A DNA stretch of 22,905 bases from Rhizophlyctis rosea (Eukaryota > Chytridiomycota > Chytridiomycetes > Rhizophlyctidales > Rhizophlyctidaceae), in assembly GCA_027596075.1 (NCBI GenBank), contig JADGJC010000415.1, positions 1 to 22,905 on the forward strand. Reading direction: 5' to 3'. Every line of letters begins with the position of its first letter. Position 1 is the stretch's first letter. The notes beneath the pieces are model-generated. The model saw only the letters and a program-made list of their open reading frames with translations, had not been told where the DNA came from and did not search any database. Below are positions 17,861-22,905 of the stretch, in pieces. The position numbers and the translations under genes are program-made.

Positions 17861-20800
17861 ATGCCACGAACGTCAAACTCAAACATCCCAACGGGTGGAA
17901 ATCTCTTCAAACGTGGAGCCATGGAATCACTTATCGTAAGTCTGCTGGAACCTTCAATCATTTCAACCCGACAATCAAACAAGCTGATACCAAACCCCCA
18001 CATTTGCTCCTTCCAAGTTCACATTCCTCCACCCCATAACCCACTCAAAGCGCCCCACACCAAACATCATCGCAATCGCTCTACTCCTCCTAACGGATAT
18101 ACAACTACTGGCATACGCGTTCGAACCAGTCCTGGGGTTTGATTCTTTGCCGAAGTGGATGCGTGAGTTATTTTGCGGGGAGGATGTTTTACTTGGCGTT
18201 TTTTTGAAGCGTAATTGCATTACTTTATTGATTTCGGGGAACGTCAGCATACGTGTTCAACCCTCTCCGGTACCAACCCGACGGCGCCGGATTTAAGGGG
18301 TTATTCTGGTTCGCGGTCACGTTATGTCTAATAGCGTTTCTGTGTGAAGTCGGAGTGGTGTTGTCGTTGTTTGGTGTTGGGGTGAAGAGTGAGTGGTAGT
18401 CCCCTTTCAAAGCACCCAGTGAAAGAACATGTCTCATCTGACTTTCTCCAAATACACATTAGCGGAACTTCATTTACGAATCCTGCGTCCGCTCATGACG
18501 CTCTTCCAGGGCGTTCTCTTGATACCGTTGGTCGAGATTTTTTTGCGCGCGATTTTGAGACATGAGTATGGGGGTAGTGGAGATGCGGTGTATGTTTGGG
18601 TTGGCCCGGCGAGTTTCAAGGATGTCATACCGCTGATGGTTGTGAGCGTTGTGTGTTTGCTTTGGTTGGTGCCTCAGGTAATGAGAAATGCACTTCCGCG
18701 TCGATATTCACGCTGCTGGCTAAACGCATAAACCACCCACCTGATTCCACGCAAAGGTGCTGGCTGTCAGCCTTGTAGGATTCCAAACAAACCCCACCGG
18801 CAAACAATGGACCGACCAAAAAACCGGCCGAATTTCCTTCCTCTTCACACTCGTCCGTCTCCTCCTCCCAATAACGCACCAAGTGGTCCGCCTCAACCCA
18901 TCCTACCAAATCGCCGCTCAAACTATCTCGTCAGCCGTCATGGCGTACCTCCTCATACGGTACCAGCCCCACTTTCAATCACGGACAAACGACATTCGCG
19001 CCGGTGTGTTTTGCGCGGCGTTCTTGGATGGTATTCTGGCGGGCATTGGAAGAAGTATCGGGTATGGTAGTGCGGCGGGGTTTGTAGCTATGCTTGCGAC
19101 GATGATGCCGGCGTTTGTAGTGGGATTCGGGGCGAGCGTTATTGTTAGAAACGTGGTGACAAAAGGGGTGTACAAGAGGCTGAAATGTAGGTTCTTTTTG
19201 TGTGGACATTCAACGTTTGTGATGGAGGAGTGGGGCACGACGGATTGGATGCGTCGTTGACTGAAACATTCCACCTAGTGCGCCAGTTACAAGATAAAGT
19301 CCGCCGCGGGAGCAAGTTCGAAAGACCTTCCACCACTTCCAACCTGGCACGCAATAAACCCTCCACTCACCAACCACACAAAGACGTCGAATCCGCCACC
19401 GACGACACAGACATATTCGCAAACATAGACACAATTACAACCGACCACGTCGCGCCCCCCATACGCATATTCCATTGCGCATCGGACGTCGAACTTGCAT
19501 GCCGGTTCTTGCAGAACATATATAACCCCGACACGAAGACGTTGGTGGCTGTTGACACGATCTTCACTGCTGGGATGGAGCAATTTCCCGATTCGGCGTG
19601 GTTGGTGGTTGTGCGAGCGTGGTATGCCAAGAGTTTTGGTGCGGGGAAGGTGGAGGAGTTTTTGGGTGTTGCTAAGGTAAGGTTTTCAATGGCTGAATGT
19701 CTACTCTTGACTATCATCCCATGAGATTCCAAAGTTGACGATTGAGTTGCAACAGTCGATAAAACCAAGTTGCGGCGTGCGTTTCCTTCTTTTCCTCGAG
19801 ACAAAGGAGACGGAGGACGCGGAACGGAGGGATGGGCTTGATGCTTCTGATTGGAATATTAAACGTTATGGGGAGTTTTTGACGTTGGAGAATAGTTGAG
19901 TGTTGGTTTTTGCTTACTGCGTGGTATCCGTACCGGGTGGCTTTGACGAAAAAACCCCCCTCGCTGAAAAGATGCACGACAATGGCACCTCCAATCCCTC
20001 ATCTCGCTCAAACTCTTCTGGGAATACCTCAAAAGCGACGCAGCATCTGCAGAGTGTATTCCATACCTTTTGGAAATGTGTGGTATGGAAAAAAAAAAGC
20101 TGCAAACTCACCGCGGGTTTTTGTCGTTGGGCACGATCTAAATGTCACTTTGAATTCAGACACCAACCGACACAAGGCTGTTCGGTGTTATGAGCAAATG
20201 TTGTCGAAGTATCCGGTATAGTTTTGTAGTGAATTTGCATCCTTTAGCCAGGATGAGTGATGTTGAGGGGTTCCGCTCCATTGCAGCACTCTAAACAGGT
20301 CCTACGACGGTACGGCACGTTTTTGATTTCGGTTGCGGGTGATCATGAGCATGCGAAGAAGATGTTGGATCGTGCTGAGGATATTGTACGTTTTGTGGGA
20401 TGCCTAATTGTTGGAAGCATTTTGCCCCTGACGCGTGCTTCAATAGGAAAATGCTCAGGCGAGAGAGAACACGATACGTTCTGCGAACCAGAAACTGGGG
20501 GAAGATGAGGGACCGTACAGTAAGATTAATTATGGAGCAATTTCCGTTTTCTCATGACTCATATGATGATTCACAGAGTCTGTCAGTGATGGCTACTCTG
20601 CTGAACAAGATGTCGGCGTGCTCCCGACACGGCACGGAATTGCGGGCAACAACCATTCCGCAGCTAATGCCCCCAATCGACCATCACTCAACATATCAAA
20701 CGCCAACAGCACCTCAGCACCCCCCATCCTACACATAACAACATCCGCCCTCCAGCAAGAACCCCGCAAAAGCTCCCTCGCCGTCCCATTTGACAGTCCT

Positions 20801-22905
20801 GACGCCACGCCTTTCGACAGACGGGTGTTGGATTTCGCGGTCGATGAGAGGTCGGGACGGGATTTAGCGGACGTGGAAGACGGAGCCCAGTTAATGGAGA
20901 TCAAAAAGTTTGGTGCTCCGAGTGGAGGGTGGAGGAAGGGTCCCGAATCGGCGCCGTCTGTGCCGTCTGTCACGAGTAGTGTTAAGGAGTCGAGACAGTA
21001 TAAATATTTCAAAGGGAGCATGCAGCAGAGACTTTGTGCGCCGATCGATAGGGCTCAGACTATGGTTGGTAGTTCAATTTTTGTCTCTCCTTGATTGAGT
21101 GAGAAATCATCACTAGCATGCTTACAAAAGAGCTTGACGCCACTAGATCAACATCGCCTGCATCCTCCTCCTCGCGCTCCTCATTGCAGGCTGTGCCGTA
21201 ACACTCGACGTCTACGTCAACATCAACACAGCACTAAGTCAAGCCTTCCGCCGCATGAGACCAAGAGTTGCGGCTGTTCGTCGTGAGTCCCGTACCACCC
21301 ACCTCTTACTTTACACGCATCACTCACTCACTCCTCCTCCCAAGTCCCAATGTACATGCGCCACATCAAGAACATCGTCACAGGCGTCGTCATGACCACC
21401 AACACCCAAGCAGAACGCGAAGCATGGATTTCCTTAACCCTGAAAAAATTCTCGAACGTCCTGTATGGTCTGTGGAGAGACCAGTTCATCCCAACGTTGA
21501 TGCAGTATAATTTGAATGATGATGCGACGATTAAGATTGCGCGGATTTTCCCGGGGTCCGGTAGGTGTCCCCTACCTATCGCAGCTATCTTTATGGTTTG
21601 AATGTACGTTCATTCCTTATACATGGGATAAAAAAAAATATTGTAGGAGGCGGAGAGCTGGTTTCGTACAATCCGTATTTCCTAGCTTTGGACCTTTTCA
21701 CGCATGCTCAGTGGTTGTTAAACCAAACAATGAGTACACTAACGCAGCCGGCGACGTTCGATTCTCCGCATGTCGTGTTTTGGCAGAGGAATATTGAGAG
21801 GATCTTTAAGGCGTATCAGGCGGTTGCTGAGCATGGATATCTGGACTTTTTGGATTATACGACGGGGAATATGCGGATTATGTGTAGGTGCTTTGCTGGT
21901 TATCAGTGACGTTTGCATCTTGAGCATTGAAACCCGATGAAATGAGCAGATGGATTGCTGGTCGCGGTGTTGATTGCGGCAGTTCTGGTTTGGATTTTGC
22001 TTATTCGGCCAATCATCTTGAGCTCCACTTCAAAAGAAGAGAAGATTGTGTCCTTGGCTTTGAGGCTTCCTCGCAAGTTTGTTAATGAGCGGATTGAGAC
22101 TTTAGAGGTTGAGATTGAGACTCTTATGGAGGAGATTGGTTGGTTTTTCTATTGTTTTGATTCATTGAGCGAGATGCTCTTTGAGACGTTTCGTGCCCGC
22201 GGGCTAACTTCCCTTCTTGTAGATGAAGTAGAACAAGCACAGACTGGAGGGAGTTCGCGTGTCAGTGCGGATAGCGCTGCACTACCGTCGGCGAGTACGA
22301 TGCGAGGTCATAGTAGGAAGAAGATGTTGAAGGTTGGCACTGGTCTTTGTCTTGTGGTGTGTGATGACATGATCTCACTCGTGCTGCGTGGTGCTAGTAC
22401 ACAGCGCTAGCTCTCTGTCTCTTTGGCATTGCTGGAGCATGCATGTTTGCTCCTCCTTTGCAACAAAGCTCCAAATCCAGGGACCTGGTGGTTCTCATTG
22501 AACAGGTACTCATGAAGAGGATTCCCATATGCCTCGTCGGTCGATATCTGACCATACCTCGTTTTCATCACAGATCAATTCTCGGATGTTCTACACCACC
22601 GCTTCAGCAATGCTTGTATTGGAAGTTGTTGGTAATGACACCACCTGCTGGATCCCAGGTGATCAACAAATATGGCTGGAGGACTTTGCACAGTTGTATC
22701 GTGAAGAAGACGAAACCATCATGGCGGATGGGGGTGGTGTGCCCTCCATTCAGCGTTTTACAACATGCAATGCATTCATTTGGGACGGTGAGTGCTTCCT
22801 AACCAAAGGCGAAGCGCAGCATCGGGTTCAGATTGGCTTATATCCTTTCTTTCAGTTGGACGCTGCTATCTAACGGGTGCCGACGCCTGCGATCCGGCGG
22901 TGCGC
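17861..22905 (+). CDS. Large Tmc-like (TmcB/TmcC) membrane protein, 3' end beyond the window
   Basis: Nineteen exons: 17861-17935, 18018-18162, 18248-18388, 18463-18677, 18757-19186, 19279-19676, 19756-19894, 19972-20215, 20287-20385, 20447-20519, 20577-21064, 21147-21282, 21345-21560, 21647-21883, 21950-22138, 22223-22332, 22398-22505, 22574-22787, 22856-end. Introns are 57-92 nt, and phases agree at every junction except for one base missing in exon 8 at an A10 tract. About 1236 residues fall in the window. Residues 45-330 hold about eight membrane segments. Residues 380-640 form a helical repeat region (for example A-W-Y-A-K-S-F-G and KAVRCYEQMLSKYPHSKQVL) like the TPR-type region of Dictyostelium TmcB/TmcC and its relatives in zoosporic fungi. 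A Ser/Pro-rich linker follows, then a TM (about 820-840), an ectodomain of about 170 aa, a TM (about 1014-1033), a coiled coil (about 1040-1078), another TM (about 1114-1130) and a second, Cys-containing ectodomain still open at the edge. A sensor or receptor role is inferred from this layout. Confidence 0.75.
20089..20098 (+). other. Frame break at an A10 tract (A-AAA-AAG) in the Tmc-like gene
   Basis: Upstream of the tract the exon reads F-W-E-Y-L-K ... L-L-E-M-C-G-M-E in one frame. Downstream the coding frame is the other one (F-V-V-G-H-D-L-N-V-T, then K-A-V-R-C-Y-E-Q-M-L). Continuing in the first frame hits TAA about 17 codons later. One extra A, or a -1 slip on the in-frame heptamer A-AAA-AAG, restores the protein and also the phase at the next intron. 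Confidence 0.7.

Noticed and set aside
22155..22410. C-terminal part of the 151-aa ORF from 21955
   Set aside because: Residues after the donor at 22139 come from intron 15, and those after 22333 from intron 16. The true frame continues after splicing.
1..22905. CRISPR arrays, rRNA, tRNA genes, transposases
   Set aside because: There are no regularly spaced repeats, no tRNA B-box (GGTTCGAATCC-like) on either strand, no rRNA-like stretch and no transposase or reverse transcriptase motif. CRISPR is not expected in a fungal genome.

Overview
The window is nuclear DNA of a fungus. The genes are split by many short GT-AG introns (44 to 207 nt in the models below). A fungal-type cellulose-binding module (CBM1), a HET domain and a large protein resembling the TmcB/TmcC group all point the same way. 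The intron density together with the Tmc-like gene suggests an early-diverging, probably zoosporic (chytrid-like) lineage. That placement is an inference from gene content, not something the sequence proves.

Left part (1-8740): every supported gene lies on the minus strand. In order of coordinates they are a small cysteine-rich secreted protein (320-888), a HET-domain protein (2053-3887), an unrecognised and probably decayed gene (5597-6750), and a six-exon secreted GH30 glycosidase with a C-terminal CBM1 (6891-8640). The first and the last have a clear signal peptide and a TATA box about 90 bp upstream of the ATG, as expected for strongly expressed secreted proteins of a plant-debris degrader.

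Middle part (8741-13460): a gene-poor stretch of over 4.5 kb. I can support only isolated hints there: an orphan signal-peptide ORF, one possible membrane-protein exon and a G16 tract.

Right part (13461-22905): a denser housekeeping and membrane block. MOCS2A (molybdopterin synthase small subunit, +) converges on ATP synthase subunit e (-). The latter is head-to-head with a seven-TM protein of unknown function (+). The block ends with a very large Tmc-like membrane gene (+) of at least 19 exons that runs off the window. The two small housekeeping proteins and most exons of the large gene are invisible to simple ORF finding, because introns interrupt them every 50-400 nt.

The strongest points for a second look are: (i) a single-base frame break at an A10 tract inside the Tmc-like gene, which also happens to form an A-AAA-AAG slippery heptamer; (ii) the Tmc-like protein's alternating membrane and ectodomain layout; (iii) a GH30 enzyme resembling the bacterial glucuronoxylanase subfamily but carrying a fungal CBM1 whose last five residues sit in an 18-nt exon; (iv) a HET-domain protein outside the lineages where these are usually studied; and (v) a microsatellite-encoded serine-rich insertion in MOCS2A.
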